NCBI GenBank assembly: GCA_030704615.1 | Contig: CM060734.1 | Coordinates: 37,278,042-37,342,041 of the forward strand | Direction: 5' to 3' | From: Takakia lepidozioides | Taxonomy: Eukaryota > Streptophyta > Takakiopsida > Takakiales > Takakiaceae | DNA length: 64,000 nucleotides | In this document: positions 22,338-34,995 of the stretch, piece by piece | Numbering within the stretch: the first letter of the stretch is position 1 | Layout: each line of letters starts with the position of its first letter | Made by a program: the position numbers and the translations under genes | The notes under the pieces: model-generated | What the model was told of the DNA's origin: nothing | Database searches by the model: none | The model's input: only the letters and a program-made list of their open reading frames with translations

Positions 22338-24839
22338 TTAGTCCTAACTATCTTTTTGAAAATTAAATCAGAAAATTAATCAGTTTTATTGAAAGATAAT
22401 TATATATATATTGGAATTATATTTTATAGAGAATTAACACAAAAGGATAGGCCCTATGAAAGTTTGAATGTCTAAGGAATTCTTACATCATTAGTTGAAT
22501 CTGTTGAGCATTTGCACGAATATAACCTCAAGTTGTTTAACAATGTTGGCCTCAATGATATTTCACTTGAGAATATATTTTGAAATATTAATAGTTTTCA
22601 GATTGGAACTTATGCTTCGTAGCAGCCTGCTTTTCTCCTACCCATATGAATTATCCAAACCGACTAAATTTTGCATTTTATTTTGTTATTTATAAAGGGA
22701 AATACCGGGGAGCGACCGACTACAATGGATCAATCGCATTTACTCATAGCTCATCATGGGGGAGGGTGGGGTTGTGGCCGCCAATGGTCATCCAGCCTAC
22801 CTCCCCAGGCCTCTACTTACGGCTTCTTGGTATCCTTTGCCTTTCAGGTGGTCTCTCTTGCAATCGTCTGGGCTCGTCCCTCGTCCATTGGATGTGTATT
22901 TGCCTTATGACATCAATGGGATTTTATCTTTTTCCCCTCTAATAAATTTAATGGCCAACGCCTTTAATTTAAAAAAAATTGATCAGTCAATGTTGCACTT
23001 TTTTTTTCTACAAAAATACTTCTTAGGAAAAGGGGAGGAAGCCCTTGAGAGCTTTACTGATGATTATTGAAGTGCACATTGAAGGGCACCCAACCTTTCA
23101 GTTTAGACCACCTCCAAAAGCTCTTCAAGCAATCATCCATGAATGGACGGATGAGAAACATCTGTTAGCCTTCCATCTGCTCTCGGCGGGGACCCGAACG
23201 TGGCAGCCTGTCAGACTGGCGGACGTCGGCAGCAGCATGTGCTCTCGCCAGACCCGCCGACTGTCCGACGGTCGTGCCAGTCCTGCCACTCGTCGGCCAC
23301 ATCGACGATCGTCATCGTCGGCGCTGACGGTGACGCCCTCTGACGGACGTCGTCCATCCGCATGGGGATGTGGCGTGATCTGGGCCGCCACAACAAGTGT
23401 GGATCGCATACGAACAAACAGATTCTTCCACTTGTGTTGAAGAATCTGAGCAAATGTTTGCTGTGCTTGTCGTGATGGGCAACGCCAAGCGAGCTCGTTA
23501 CATAATCGTGCCAGTCCGTGGTACCTTTCATCAAACTGTCCCACAGTTGCTGCGTCGTTCACAGACTTGTACAGCATGAATTTGAGTCTGGCAACCAGTG
23601 TCGCGGCCCAGTGTGATGACTTTGATTTGAATCGCTGTGTTGTTGCGATCTACTGTGATGTCTGTCAGGTGAGCAGAGAGATAGGAGAGGTGATGATCAT
23701 TCCATGCCGAGCGGAAACCTCCAAAACTTTGCTCGATCATTGTGTTAAGACTTAAGACAGAGGAATCATAGTCGGGGAGAGTGCACCTGTTTTGTGTTGC
23801 ATTAAAGAAGTTGAATGAGCTTGAAGCTTGTCAACTTTGTCCTGCACCTACCCCTCAGTGTGCGTGGGCCCCCACTGATCACTCACCCGGCCAAAGGCAT
23901 CAGCAACAGAGAAAGAGAAAAGCCCATGCTCGACTCTTGTCTTTCACAAACAGACACGGTGCAATCAGTTGTGTCTCGTTACACTAAAATATTTAAGTTT
24001 ATCCAACAACTTCAAAGTAAAGTTCGAAACTTATCCCTATTTTAAAAAGGGGAAGTTTAAAAGATAAGGGAAACCCCGAAACTCCCTCCAAAAAAACAGT
24101 TGAAGAGCGGGCCAGGCGGAGACCCGGCATTCCTTCGGGGGCGAAAAGGGCGGGGCGCCCTCCGTTTCATGGCCCGGCGCTTCCTTCTTCGTTTTCGTTT
24201 CGGTGGAGGAGTGTCTTGAGAGCTGCCAGTCGCTGCAGACGAAGCTGTTGGGTACTGGATCTTCCTCATTATTGTCTTTGTCTTTTCACTCTGCAGCCAT
24301 GTATGTAGCTGCAGATTGGGAAGTTTTTTGTATCGCCTTTGGCTCTGCTGTTTGTTAAAAGAACTCTCAGTTAATAGCTAAGAGCTTTCTACATTCCTGG
24401 GTTGAGGTGCAAGGCTATTGTTCTCTTCATAATTTTCTGGAGCTCTTGTTCTACTGTGTTACATTAGGTTCCGTGGGCTGCAGAGGTTTCTGGGGACGTA
24501 GAATCGAACAGTGTCTCTATCATCTTAGTATTTCCGGCGGTCCTTCGTGCTGTCAGCGTGTAGATCTTTTGTTCTCGGTTACTTGCATTCCCCCAGGTGT
24601 CACCTGCTAGGTGCCATTTCCTCATTGCTACTAATTCTGCGTATTAATCTTTTTCTTTTTGACATTTGTCTCTTTCCCCATTCTTCTGTCTCTGCATTGC
24701 ATATAGCACCAAGGAAATTGATAAGGTAGATGCAGCGAGGTAGTTATTTGCACGCACACACTAAAGCATTGACCACCAATTCCTTCTTGGTGAGAAGGCG
24801 GTGGCCAGGTAGTTGCGGGAGGGAGAGTCAGACACAGAC
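22338..24839. other. Intergenic between DnaJ and ALDH22
   Basis: Frames at 22646-22942 and on the minus strand at 23125-23577 are open, but no domain is recognised. The GC-rich part around 23200-23350 shares CCGACGGTCG words with the 18.1-kb island. The GC-rich stretch 24100-24200 could belong to the ALDH promoter or leader. Confidence 0.4.
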
Positions 24840-27800
24840 ATGGTGACCATGGATATCTGGCAGGTGGCCATCGTGTTGGGGCTCTCATTCGGGTTATGCC
24901 GATTGCTTCTTTTCTTAATTCCGCCGGCGGTTCCTCCCATCGAAGTGGATGCTTCTGATGGTATCCTCTCCTTCTTGTCTCCATATCTCCCCCCCCCCCC
25001 AGGGTTTCTCTGTCCTCCTTATATGTAAAGCATCTCCCTTCCTCTCATCTTTCTTTCATTGCCGCACTATCTCTATCTGTCTATTTCCTACCACTAGTTT
25101 GTGATCCTCAAAATTCACAACTTCCTCTCCTGCAGCTGCTTGTTGGGCAGTGATTGTCTGAGCTGCATTCTTAATTTGGTAACCAGTTTTTTTAATACAT
25201 ACTGATTTAAAGATGTCATTGCCACACGTCAAGAAAAGGGGCAGGGAGTGTCATATGATGTTGAGGAAGAGGGGGATATGGGGAGGATAATGGAAGACTT
25301 CGATTTTCAGCAAGTGTTGTAGCAAGGAGAAAAGGAAGAAGTATGAATGTAAGATAGTTGAAAGAAAGTCACTTTCTCTTTTCATACTAATAATGCCAAC
25401 GGCGCAGATGCGAATGAAATGTGTTGGAGACCTTCTACATCTGTTCTTAGATTACACTTCAAACTCATTTTGATGAGAGACATATCTTCTATGGTCTGAA
25501 CTATGGCACTGATACGTTGAAAATGTACTTTAGTAGGGAAAGTCATCCTTTTCCTCACTTTGAAAATCTCTTGGCTCATGGTTAAGCTTATCGCAACCAG
25601 TTGAAGGAGGGAATAGCTCAATCACCAATTGCGGTGATGCATGGAGCTGGCATGAATGCTCTCAGCCTGAGGGGCCAAGATCTGTGGTATGCAAGTCGTT
25701 TTACTTGCACACAAACATTTAGTATACCAGCTTAGGCTGTCTTAAAATCAGAAGCTCTGGTTGGATCTCTTTAAGACGGAGAAAGGTAAGGTTTGGTTGT
25801 TTGCTCAAGTTCAGAGCACATTCGCTTCATAGCAAACAATCTTGCTTGAATGAAATCTAGCGAGGGAGAGAACAATTTAGGGTTAGGCTTCTGCCTCTAT
25901 CCAAGGACTGAGGGAGCTGTGATGTCCAGGAAGTAAGCTGACTTTATATACTAGACCAAAGAACAGATATTTCTAAGCAGTTCAAAGACGGCAAGGTGAA
26001 TGAGGTGCTGTCAGCACATCAAAAGTCTCAATTTGAGGGCACTTCTGGCGAATTTCCATCATATGACTTCTCCATGTGGAATATGGTCATCTGGAGTTAC
26101 AGCAAAAGTTTGTTTGCTTCTGATTGGACATGTTCTATCCATGTGCAGTAATGGTGAAAGAGGGCCAACCTTCCGAGGAAAGCTTCATCTACGTATGCTC
26201 TTGCACTCTACCCTTTGAAGAACTTCATGTTCCTTAGCTAGGAAAGTTGTACCTCCAAGCGTTCAGGCAACATGGAGCTCAATTCTAGCAAACCCTCGTT
26301 AGAACAATGTGGAGACAAAGTGTCAGTGTCCAGAAGCACAAGCCACAGACAGGTGACCAGGCAGACAATTTGTAGACATAAATGGAACTTCGACTGTGGG
26401 CGGTTTGATTTTGTTCTCTTTGGATGGGTTGTTGAGTGATTTTGAGGAGAAATCGGGGAGTGGACGTGAAGGGACCCATCCCTCTCCTGGGGCCTCACAA
26501 GCCTAGTCCCTGGTGAAGCTCAAAATGTGCCTAAAAGTCTGGTGGAAGTGGTTTCAGGGGTGTACTACTTCTATCTTGTTCTTTCTGAGCTGGTGCATCG
26601 TGATTGCAGATTCCACGGAAAGGAAAGGGTTCGGAAAGAGTGCAGTGCTATGAGCCTGCCACCATGAAATACTTGGGCTTTTTTCCAGCTCTCAGACCGG
26701 AAGATGTAAGTTTTTCTCCATGCCTTTGATTGGTGTCATCTTTAGGATAAGGAAAATTTGGCGATTTGGTAAAAGAGTATTTATAATATGAAACTCTCGA
26801 GGCTTTGGTTTCAGACAGCAAGCAACTTGTATATATCTCTTCCTGCAGAGGAAGGGCACCACTTTTTTGTAATGGGAAATGCATCTCACCTGGAGTGTAA
26901 TATTACCGAACCAAGCTATGCAATCCTCATGGGGCAAAGGGTAAACACAATTGTGGGAGACAAGGTAAGGCAACATGTGAAGCAAGCGCGGGAAGCACAG
27001 AAAACATGGGCAAAAAGCAGCTTCGGCCAGCGTCGCCATCTTCTGCGAATCATGCTCAAATACATTCTGGACCACCAAGAGCTCATCTGCCAGTAGGTAC
27101 CTCTGTACCTTGTCTTCCCAGGTTCTTTCATAACTGAATCTGGACTGGAACAGTTCCTGTTTTGTGCATGGGTAGTTTTATTGGATAATTCAGGGTGAAA
27201 GTGTGTGGAGGACTGTTGTCATATCCTACTGTGTTGGGGCTTCCTGTTGTCCAATCTTTAGTAATTGTCTGGAGATTGACTGGGGTGAACTGTCATTTGC
27301 CTACATTCATACGTTTCTCTATATAAGTGCACATACAAACCTCAATATCTGCGGGAAGCAAATGGATTTTGCAAGGGACCTTTTGTCTTGTAGTGTAGTA
27401 TTGCATCCATAAGTAACGATGAAAATCAGTGGTGTATTCTAAATCAAAACATCAGACGAAAAATGGAAAGTATGGTTAGTTTCTTTCTTATCGAAGGTTT
27501 GTAGCCCTTGATGAAAGAAGATCTCTGGGGGCCTTGTGTTTGGTGATGAACTTGAGCCATGCAATTTGTATAGGGTGTCAGCTAGAGATTCAGGAAAGAC
27601 CATGGTGGACGCGGCCTTAGGTGAAATTTTGACAACATGCGAGAAGATTAACTGGCTGCTGAAGGACGGTGAGCGCTGGCTCAAACCAGAATACAGGTGC
27701 TTCATTTGTTTGGTCCCTTTGTTTAGGTTCTGTTTCATCCTTACCACTGCGGCAATGGAAAGACTTCGGATCTGCACAAAACTGTTCAAGTGTTTGCTCT

Positions 27801-30800
27801 CATTTACCTCTCCCCTTCTTCCCCCGCCCTTTTAGCTTTCCTTCCAAGTTGGTGAGATGAATTCAGAGATACGGACTGTAAATTCACGGACAAACAGATA
27901 GAAGGCAGAGGTATAGGGAGTAAGGCAAAGAGTGAATGTATTAATCAGACTGCTTTGTCATAGCTTTGTCGTCTGAGCTCGTTGGTGTGGGCATGGAAGG
28001 GAGATAGAAACCTTATGGAGGAAATGGGTAGAAGTGAAAGAGGGCTAGATTTGGAAGAGGCACTAGTGTGAAACTGGAGAGAGAAGGGGGGAATTTTATT
28101 GTGCTATTTATTGCAACAGTCGATATGCTTATACATCCGTGCAACGGCAGGTCATCGGGAACAGTAATGCCATATAAGTCGAATAGGGTGGAGTACCATC
28201 CTTTGGGAGTGATGGGGGCAATTGTGCCATGGAACTATCCCTTCCACAATATCTTCAACCCTATGGTAGCAGCTGTCTTCGCCGGTAATGCCATTGTTAT
28301 CAAGGTAAGCATGAAAAGTGTGAGATTTTCATGATTTGGGTCTTTATCTCTGTTACTTGGATCTCCATTTACCAACTTTGAAAGTCTCGAGGCTGAGCCA
28401 AAAGCCCAGGCCCTCCTGAGGCCTAGTTTTTGGGCAAATCACACACAGCAGATTGATGCTTGTGTGAAGGGATTTCTAGAGGATATCTGGAAAACCCGGA
28501 TTAATTCTTTATATGGAGGTAAGTCTTACTACCAACGTCAGCCCCTGACAGAGGTAGGTTCTGTCCCTTTTGTTCCCGCTCAAACTGGGCGCGGGGTCAA
28601 TGGCCACAAGGCTACGGCAAACAACGTCTTATGAGTACAATCTGATAGGTTGTTGGGCGGGCTATTTTGGTGGATCCCACATTTGCATCTAAGACATTGT
28701 TCCTTCCATTTTGGGGACATGAAATTGGAAGGTGTCAGAGCATGCAAGTTGGTCAGGGTGCTTCTACCTTCGCATTATCCAAGCGGCATTAGCGGCAGCT
28801 GGAGCTCCTCAAGACCTTGTTCATATAGTCACGGGGTAAGCTCATTACCCATGGTTATTGAAATGTTTATGAGTGATTACTGGCTTAGTTTTGGCAGTTT
28901 CTCGTAAGGGGGCCAAAGAGAAGGGGCCTAGATTGGCACTTGCCAGAATAATCCGTGAGAATGGCGATGATCAATCTCATCTTTCAATCAGAACAAGTTG
29001 ATGGTGACTGCCTTGGTGGAAGGACTGGACAAGCTTCTCCTGGTCTTCATTGAAATGTAATTCCAAGCACTTATGTTAGGAACTCAAGAAACACACGTAC
29101 TTCTAAGCAGAAAGCCAGTTGTCTGTTTGGATGATGTAATTAAGTTTTCTGCCCCTATACACAAGCAATCTTCTATCGGTTTGTATCTTCTCTGTCTTAA
29201 GGGAATGAGATTGTGGACCCTTGCAATTATAAGTGCTGTCAGTATTTTGCAGGAGATTGAAAGTAACAGCATGTGTCAGTGCACATGCCTGGGCCAGTGC
29301 GGCTCACATAACAATAATATTCCAGATTTATTTTGGACTCTGTCATTTAACAGGTTTTAGTCTCTGTTCATTTGTGGCAGGTTTGCTGAGACAGGAGAAG
29401 CTTTGGTGACCTCTGTAGACAAGGTTATTTTTGTTGGGTCTCCTGCTGTGGGCCAGAAGGTGGGTTGGAGGTTCCATTGCTCCCTTGAACTATTTGCAAA
29501 GTTTTGTTTGCAAAAGTTGTTCTCAATATGTACAAAAGTTGAGTCAATCATCGGTGATGAAAGCGAGTTATGGTGTTCAGCTAGCACTGCTGGTCCATGC
29601 TCTAGGATCTACAAGGTTGCAGTCCTGTGGGTTTGTTCGTTTGCTGTCTTGAAAGTCTTCACTTTTCCCTGTCTTGTTGCCTCTGAGATCTGTCCAAATG
29701 TAAGTTGTAAGTTTTACTCTTCATTTGAATGGATATATTGTGAGGCTTCAGATGCACTGTACTGTTTATTTTCAGGTTATGGAAGCTGCCGCCAAGACAT
29801 TGACACCTGTTGTCCTGGAACTTGGTGGGAAAGATGCCTTCATTGTCTGTGATGATACAGATGTCTCTCAGGCATTCCCATAACCAACTTTCCTTTGCTT
29901 ACTTTTTCTCTTTCAATTCAGGGACTGGAATACAGCCTTGCACGGCCTACTTTGTAAACAACCTAGAACTGGTACAGAGATGGGGTCTCTCACTAATGAG
30001 TACATCTTTCCTTTCCCTTGCTATTTTTGTCCTGTCCAACGTGGGGTCTATGGAAAGCAACATCTTTTGAGTACATCTCTCTCTCCTCTGGCAATCACCA
30101 AGACTTTGATTTTTGAGAGACACTAATATACACTTATGATTTATTACACATGCAGATTGTGCCCATAGCAGTGAGAGGGGCACTACAAGCTAGTGGGCAA
30201 AACTGTGCAGGTGCAGAACGTTTTTATGTGCATGCTGCTGTGTATGATAAGTTTGTAAAGGAAATCAGCAAAGTTGTAAAATCTGTACGCGTGGTAAGGG
30301 CCCTTCACTTTTTTTCCTCTTTGCTTTTGCAGTTGGCTTTTACTGCACACTTTTTTTTTTGCACTTGAAAGGCTTTCAGATGCTATCATCATCATTTCTC
30401 TCATTATAAAGTACCATTTCATTTCATTTCATTTCTCTCTCTTGTCCCATAAGCTCTTTGAGCTTTCTGCGGACGTTATGAAGTTTCATGTCATTATTGT
30501 GTGTGTGCCCCCTCATCCTTCTGTCCATTACTGCACGCTTATTTCTTTGCACTTGAAAGGCTTTCAGATGCTATCATCTTCATTTCTCTCTCTTGTCCCA
30601 TAAGCTCTTTGAGCTTTCTGCGAACGTTATAAAGTTCTTATTTCATTGCTGTGTGTGTGTCCCCTCATCTTTTCCATTCTGCTTAGTCCAATGTGGGCGA
30701 GCGTGTCTGAACGCTACGGCAAGCACAATCTGTCGAACAGACTTGTGCATTTTATCGTGAGACTAGTGTAAATGGAATGTATATTAACACTCCCTTGCAT

Positions 30801-32885
30801 GTAAGCACCTTTTCAGCTATCTATGTTCATTTCAGGTTGAGTCCCATATCTTTGGACTGGAACCCACAGGTGGGTCTGGGAGGGTTAGTATCCCACAGGA
30901 TTTTTCCCTTTAAGGGTACATTGTAGTCTATATTCATAGGGAAAGGTTGAGGAGACAGTCGTCCCCACCTTTCTGCTTACCGGAAAATGATCTATAAATA
31001 ACTCTTACCTGTGAAAATGTAAACAGGACTTGGTTGTCTACCGTGTCCCCCACTCCTAATCTTCTGTCAAATTGTTCATGCAGGGCTTACCGCTAGAAGC
31101 TCAGTGCGATATGGGTGCTATCTGCATGCCAGAACATGTGGAAAGACTGCATTCCTTGGTCAATGAAGCTTTGGAGAAGGGGGCAGAAATTGTTGTTCGT
31201 GGAAAACATTTTGTAGGGGGAATAGGAGAGGAGCTTGTAGGTCAGTTCTACCCACCTACAGTGCTTGTTAATGTCAACCACTCCATGCGTATCATGCAAG
31301 AAGAGGTATCTTCTCCTTCTCCTTCTCCTTCCTCCTCCTCCGTGCCAGAGGCCTTTAGTGATGACAACTCTGAAGTGCTTGGCAGCCTACCTGCATGACG
31401 CTCGCCGTCTTGGAGTTACGTTTGGGATTCTGAGGTTGTGGTTCTACTGTGCCCATAGACTCTCCTATGAACATTGTAAACCCCTCGTCTGTCTACTTGT
31501 TTCCTGCTTTCTGGGCAGGGTGCAGGGTTGCAACCAGCGAAGTCAGTTGACACATCCTCTCTTCTGTGGATGTCAGATAATCATTCATTATTCACCTTTC
31601 TTTCTCTCTACCCACCTGGCCTTGCTGGCCTCTTTTTCCTCTCATCTCTGCCTCTCTTCATTCAAAGGCTTCACTGGCTGTGATGCAGGTTGCTCCCATG
31701 ACCGAAAGTTTGTTTCAAACTCTTGGTCAAATCCAAAGCAGCAAGTCTGGTTTTATGTTTTCTTGCTTGAAACATTTGGCCAAGGACACTGCAGCCATCT
31801 GCTTGACCGTCTATAGTTTTATTTTTGCAGACTTTTGGGCCAATTATTGCGATTATGAAGTTTGAAAGTGATAAAGCTGCCATTGATCTGGCCAACGACT
31901 CAAATTTTGGGCTTGGTTGTGCCGTTTTCTCTAACAACAAGAAGCGCGCTAATGCTATCGCTTCCCAAATCTACTGTGGAATGGCAGCAATCAATGACTT
32001 TGCCACTACTTACATGTCCCAGGTAAGCTCCTAATCATGACTTGTGTAGTCTTGCAAGGAGGACATCGATGGATGAGCTCCATTGTTCCAGACAAGCTCG
32101 GTGGTCACTGCCAGCCAATCCTAATCGAAGAATGTCCACTGCATAATTCAGTGAATTGGCTTGGGAGTGCATGGTGACTTATGCCTGGAATTCGCATGTA
32201 GGCACTTCCATTTGGAGGGGTGCGGAATAGTGGATTTGGCAGACTCGCGGGTGCAGAGGGGCTTCGTGGATGCTGCCTGGTGAAGGCAGTGACAGAGGAT
32301 CGCTGGCCTTTCATCAAAACAGTCATTCCAAAGCTGCTCCAGGTACAAGTATCCGTGACTAACATTCTGAAGCCTCATCCCTCACGGCCTCAAGCAAGCA
32401 TGCAAGAGCACTCTCAGTTAGGAAATTATGACAATGGTTTTCTTAGTCGTACTGCTATTATAAGGCAGGTTTGCACCCTTCTTACTCGAAGTCTTGAAAA
32501 ATGAGTCTAGACAATGGGCCTGGTTCCCACTCTCGGTCCCTCCAGGGTTAACATTTGAGTTGGGAAGTGACAAAAGGCTTGCAGATCTGCTTTAAATGTC
32601 CTTGCCCCTTATGGTATGTGGAGTTGCTGTGCTTTCCCCTGAACTGTTGTGAGGGCCAACCAAAACATGAATGTTTTAATTGATCCCTGGCAATCTTGTT
32701 GGGTGCAGTATCCAGTGGCAGACGATGCTTTTCAATTTGAGGAGGCCCTCATTCGGATGCTCTATGGCCTTGGAATTTGGGTTAAATTTGGTGGGTTGAA
32801 GGATGTCTTGAGAATCTTGTCTGCATACAAAGATGCAGCAGCCCGAAAGAAAAAAGAGTTACAGGTCCCATACTATGGTCAATGA
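24840..32885 (+). CDS. ALDH22A1: Aldehyde dehydrogenase family 22 (ALDH22A1-like)
   Basis: Fourteen exons give 604 residues: 24840-24960, 26149-26192, 26610-26705, 26965-27092, 27574-27696, 28151-28304, 28732-28835, 29381-29459, 29776-29871, 30156-30293, 31084-31305, 31831-32022, 32202-32342, 32709-32885. Every junction keeps phase and matches plant ALDH22A1 (about 596 residues) along its length. An N-terminal hydrophobic anchor (about residues 8-29) precedes [10 protein letters not shown]. The NAD-binding and catalytic region shows PWNYPFHN, the general base in LELGGKD (E298) and the nucleophile in [11 protein letters not shown] (C332). Family 22 enzymes are NAD(P)-linked aldehyde oxidisers with a membrane or secretory anchor, linked to stress-aldehyde removal. 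Intron 9 (from 29872) appears to use a GC donor. An alternative ATG lies at 24849. Confidence 0.92.
28599..28640 (-). repeat. Dispersed repeat R1, copy in ALDH intron 6
   Basis: It shares GTTTGCCGTAGCCTTGTGGC (read on minus) and the TGTACTCATAAGACGTT word with five other R1 copies in this window. Confidence 0.6.
30341..30672 (+). repeat. Tandem duplication in ALDH intron 10, carrying two R2 repeats
   Basis: Unit 1 (30341-30528) and unit 2 (30529 to about 30672) both begin TACTGCAC and share GCACTTGAAAGGCTTTCAG, the R2 core and a CCCCTCATC end. Unit 2 lacks about 44 bp. R2 cores lie at 30411-30490 and 30571-30640 and contain AAGCTCTTTGAGCTT, a 6-bp inverted repeat. Confidence 0.75.
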
Positions 32886-33175
32886 TCTTGCTCATCAAAA
32901 CCTTGTTCATTTCATTATATCTCAATCATATGTGAACACTGTCACCAGATTTCTCATTTGCAAATACTGATGAGAGTCCACCCAAAAGTTTTGGCTATGA
33001 GGCCGTCCAGACGACATTCGAATAATCACTACTGTGTAAATTCTCTACAATGGTAGCTAGCGCTGACTGAAACATTCACAAATGAGAGTGGGCCCGATGA
33101 CCATGACAGCATCACTTGCATCCAGAAAAAAGTTGGAAATGCTTTTCCAGAGAATGGAAGTTAAGTTGTGATGTT

Positions 33176-33210
33176 AAGTTGTTTGCCATAGCCTTGTGGC
33201 CACGTGGAAA
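33176..33210 (+). repeat. Dispersed repeat R1
   Basis: It carries GTTTGCCATAGCCTTGTGGC, one base different from the R1 core. Confidence 0.6.
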
Positions 33211-33689
33211 TGTTTTTGCAGATAGCAGATTAAGAAGGGTCCTCAGGGCTTACCATTGGTAGGTCAAGTATGGCAGGATTGCAGCATATGGTATGGAAAT
33301 GGAAGTCATCCTCTAACTCCTACTTCGTGTCCATACTGCACACTTCGTGAGAAACTTGGGAGTCTGTTCCATTTATACAGGCTGCCTTAAGTCCACCGCA
33401 AAATTATCCATCCAGAGAGCTGGGACTAAGTGTTGGTTTGGTTGTTCTTGATCTCATAGGCCTGGCATCACGTAGGACAGGATGCAGCAGACAATACTCC
33501 TTTTGAGAATATATTTTCCTAGCCACTTACACATTGCCATGAATTCTGCAGGCAGCAAGCAAGGCCTTCCACTTAAGAGTAAGGGCATCTGGTTTGATTG
33601 GCATTCACCCTAACGAGGTCTTATGTCCTATGCTTCATCCATTCATTACTATAATTTGAAATTCACATATCGCACCACACATGAAAATG

Positions 33690-33750
33690 ACGTAGCAGGA
33701 TTTGAGCCCCAAACCACTGAGGTAACACAAAGTGCACTCTCCAGCTAAAA
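33690..33750 (-). repeat. tRNA-derived SINE-like relic
   Basis: On the minus strand TTAGCTGGAGAG (33737-33748) is followed by GGCTCAAATCC (33698-33708), one base from a consensus B box. There is no complete cloverleaf, so it is called a relic. Confidence 0.4.
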
Positions 33751-34995
33751 GTTTAAAATGGTCAAAAGGTTCAAAAAGTTCGAAATAAATTCAAAATGGA
33801 TTTAGGGCTGCGGGATTGCGTTCAGCGCTGAGTCTGGGACTTGATCGTTTTGCTGTTGTTTGTGTCGTGGGATGATCTGCAGGATATGCATAGCTTGGGT
33901 GCGAGATCTGAGAGTAGGTTAAAGGTCAAAGGAGTTTTTTTCTCATGTATTTGAAGAAGGTCTGTATACTCCCAAGGATGGAAAATTGTACATGAAGGGC
34001 TCTAGACCAGTAGATGCCAATTGGACAATGCAGATTCCTGACATTATGGGCTTGACTGTTCCCTTAAAATTGTTCTGGAGTACCCCTCAATAGTTGCTAG
34101 GTGGCTGACAAGACCAACTGTGAAGATAGACGCACCAGCCGGAGGAATGTGGACGAACCTTTCTACTGCAAACCGATGAATTTTGCTTTCCCGATCACTT
34201 ACAAGCGATGAGATCATTTCTCGGAAGAGTCTGGAGGGTCGTTGAATGTGGAAACCGTAGCTCTGATGCTGCTATGTATTGGTGCCCAGTTGTTACATGT
34301 CAAGCGCCATCCGGTACATCTCGCGATGTAGCTGCAAGTGCATTTACAGGGTTTCAACAATCATGTATGGTAAGCTGAAGGTGTGAATTTCTCGCAAAGT
34401 TGAGTAGATCATCTTGACAATCACCATGTCATTTAAGCTACAGCTTCCATCTTTTCCATCCCTTTGGCACAGTTACTCTGAACTAGGTGGAAATGGATAA
34501 TCACTTTTGGGCCTGCCATACTCCTGGTTGCTGGTGATGTCAACTCCAGTCATTGATTAAAAAAAATGCTGATATTGTTTGACAGTGCATGGCAGAGGCA
34601 GGTGTTGATGGTGCTCTGATAGTGCAACCTATCAATCACAAGTTTGATCACTCGTATGTCTCAAGGTCTGTGTACAGGCTATGTGACAAACCCTATTCAG
34701 TCATTCATAATTATGGTCAGCACTTAGCAGTCATCCCTTGCCACTCACTGGAGTCTCTTTCTGCCTTCCTGCTTGTAGCTGTCCCTTGCATCTAGTAGAT
34801 CCATTTCCACGTAGAGACTCCCAGTTTTCACCAAAGTCTTTCAACTTTGATGACTCAAGTGCCTGGCAGCCTTCGTGCAAGAGGCACATTTGGTCATTGG
34901 GTGTCATTAAATGTTTCTTGAATGGTTTTCTGCTGCATCCACACAGGACGCTCGTTGAGATATATTTTTTGTTCCTGTGTCAAGATAATAACTAA

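Larger units (their letters stand above)
32886..34995. other. Intergenic between ALDH22 and the PPR pseudogene
   Basis: No protein-coding match was seen. It contains an R1 copy (33176-33210) and a tRNA-like relic (33690-33750), both listed separately. Confidence 0.5.

Noticed and set aside
23125-23577. 150-residue minus-strand frame starting MLYKSVNDAATVGQFDERYHGLARL
   Set aside because: The first third looks protein-like and might be transposase-derived, but no family motif could be named and the rest is GC-rich low-complexity. Not annotated as a gene.
25230-25330. Possible ALDH exon after a GGGGCAG acceptor
   Set aside because: Correct phase gives an immediate stop. The exon at 26149-26192 ([15 protein letters not shown]) fits both phase and family length.
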